A stretch of DNA of 64,000 nucleotides from Pseudo-nitzschia pungens (Eukaryota; Bacillariophyta; Bacillariophyceae; Bacillariales; Bacillariaceae). The stretch covers positions 372,001-436,000 of the forward strand of contig CM074769.1 in NCBI GenBank assembly GCA_037355855.1. The letters run 5' to 3'. Made by a program: the position numbers and the translations under genes. Position 1 is the stretch's first letter, and every line of letters starts with the position of its first letter. Below the pieces are notes generated by a model. It had not been told where the DNA came from. It saw only the letters and a program-made list of their open reading frames with translations, and made no database searches. Below, piece after piece: positions 62,815 through 64,000 of the stretch.

Positions 62815-64000
62815 CTATCCCGAGGCATTCGAAAGTCGGCTTCTTCGGGATTCATCCAGATATACATCAATAACTTCGTCAGAGAGTCTGTTGATTTCTC
62901 TGCGCAATCGTTCGCAAGTTTCGGCCATGGATGGTCTTTTCAGATTGTCAACAAAACCTTCCCGTAGCAACTTGCAAATGCTGGGACCCCAGTCCTCCCT
63001 TATTTTGGGTCGGACTCCGCCTAGAACCACCGACTTCTTAAACATTGCATTGGTTGTAATGTGGTCAAAAGGAGTTTCGATGGCAAGGATTTGCCAGCAC
63101 AGAATGCTAAACGAATAGGAGTCCGCTGTTTCGTTGTAGGGTTTCGACAAGAAAACCTCGGGCGCCATGCTGGAAATATTTGGTGTTGTTAATCAAGACA
63201 TCGTTAGTTGAACAGATCCACGTTGTTACCCTCAAATAATAAAACCACAAGACGCCTTCAGTTTCAGAGTTGATTACTTACTACCGGGGAGATCCTGTGT
63301 CGCCAGTAAGATTGTACGTTCCATCTGCGAGCTTCTTTCGTGGATCCAACTCCTTCGCAAGACCAAAATCGAAAATTTTGACATCACCTCTGACATCAAA
63401 TCCAATGTTATCCTACAGAATTTCGAGTTATCATTGTGGCAACGAGAAACGGTGAGACAAAATGAGAGAAGATGCGGTTTTGAATCGAACATAACTTCTT
63501 GATTCATCCGTCATCAGATTTCCAACATACCGGTTTGAGATCGCGATAAATGACACTGTGACCACAATGAAAACAGAAGGAAACAAAGATAACTTTCCGT
63601 TAGCTGTCCATCCAAAAGCGCTCAATCCCTTTTTGTGTCGTTACGACAGATCGAGCATCATTTACTTTTTTGGTTGTCCCCATAGCAATCCTTACGCACC
63701 TCATACCGTGTAAGTAACTAAGCGCACAGGCAAGATCGTACGCCACAGACAAACGCTCTACCCAGAAAGCATTTTTTGCGTCTTTCGACTTTAATAGCTT
63801 CTTCAGCGAGCCACCCTTTTGCTTCTTCCATTTCTTCAAACGAACTGGCATGATGTCGTACAACCTGTCCAGCACTACAAAAAATCCATCCGAGTACAAA
63901 CTACCACCATCCATCGCTCTCATCTTTATGATGTTCGCGTGGCGGATGACCGAAAGAAAACGTGCCTCGGTTGCCAGGTCGACTACCGCATTGACGTAAT
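62815..64000 (-). CDS. protein kinase catalytic domain, 5' end cut by window
   Basis: Serine/threonine protein kinase. Visible exons: 64000-63700, 63555-63531, 63412-63282 and 63169-62815 (donors GTGCGT, GTATGT, GTAAGT); phases agree, and the choice of GTAAGT at 63281 restores the tyrosine of SPRYMAPEV. Seen in order: ATEARFLSVIRHANIIKM (helix C region), LYDIMPVRLKKWKK, DLACALSYLHGM, catalytic loop VIYRDLKPDNIGFD, KIFDFGLAKEL, activation segment TGDTGSPRYMAPEV, DSYSFSILCWQILA and a C-lobe LKRPSMAETCERLRREINRL. The glycine loop and Lys lie outside. HRD is YRD, as in many AGC and plant kinases, so it is likely active. The order fits tyrosine-kinase-like/MLK-type serine/threonine kinases of stramenopiles. 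Confidence 0.9.

Noticed and set aside
1..64000. CRISPR arrays, prophage, rRNA or tRNA genes
   Set aside because: I saw no spaced identical repeats of CRISPR type, no rRNA core sequence and no convincing tRNA A/B box pair; the intron-bearing genes show this is nuclear eukaryotic DNA. A tRNA scan would be needed to exclude single tRNAs.

Overview
The window is nuclear DNA of a eukaryotic alga, almost certainly a diatom. Genes sit on both strands, are separated by AT-richer intergenic DNA full of short simple repeats, and are cut by short GT-AG introns (about 130-425 bp). Several products start with a signal peptide that runs into an A|F or A|L site, the pattern of plastid import through a secondary (four-membrane) plastid. 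One gene has the shape of a diatom-specific cyclin. I cannot name the species.

Layout, left to right: a myo-inositol-3-phosphate synthase running off the left edge (-); a diatom-type cyclin (+); a CIAO1-like WD40 protein (+) convergent with a lysine-methyltransferase-like protein (-); a minisatellite; a plastid-targeted SnoaL-like protein (+); an MFS (spinster-like) transporter (+) convergent with an ankyrin protein (-); a MATH-BTB protein (-); a FucU mutarotase (+); an unidentified multi-exon gene (-); a large HMG-CoA synthase fused to a ketoacyl synthase (+); a thylakoid-lumen Tat protein (-); a TPR/MYND protein (-) divergent from a plastid-targeted Mpv17 protein (+); VPS4 (+) convergent with a plastid-targeted GNAT enzyme (-); a zinc-motif protein (+) followed by about 2.3 kb of decayed coding sequence; a CRAL-TRIO protein (+) convergent with the XPF repair endonuclease (-); the exosome subunit RRP45 (-); a VTT/DedA membrane protein (-) divergent from an NnrU-family membrane protein (+); and a protein kinase running off the right edge (-).

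The genes are mostly unrelated housekeeping functions: inositol and isoprenoid precursor metabolism, Fe-S assembly, RNA decay, DNA repair, ESCRT disassembly, lipid transfer and plastid proteins. There is no operon-like or pathway cluster. Two things stand out. First, one continuous 1,125-residue protein joins HMG-CoA synthase to a ketoacyl synthase with an apparently intact catalytic triad. Second, at least eleven single-base frame disruptions occur in seven otherwise well conserved genes, and every one is an extra base that can be explained as a one-base lengthening of a run. This reads as a systematic sequence artefact or a directional mutational bias, and it affects how every gene here should be read.

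All gene models come from translation and splice-signal reasoning by eye, without transcript or database support.
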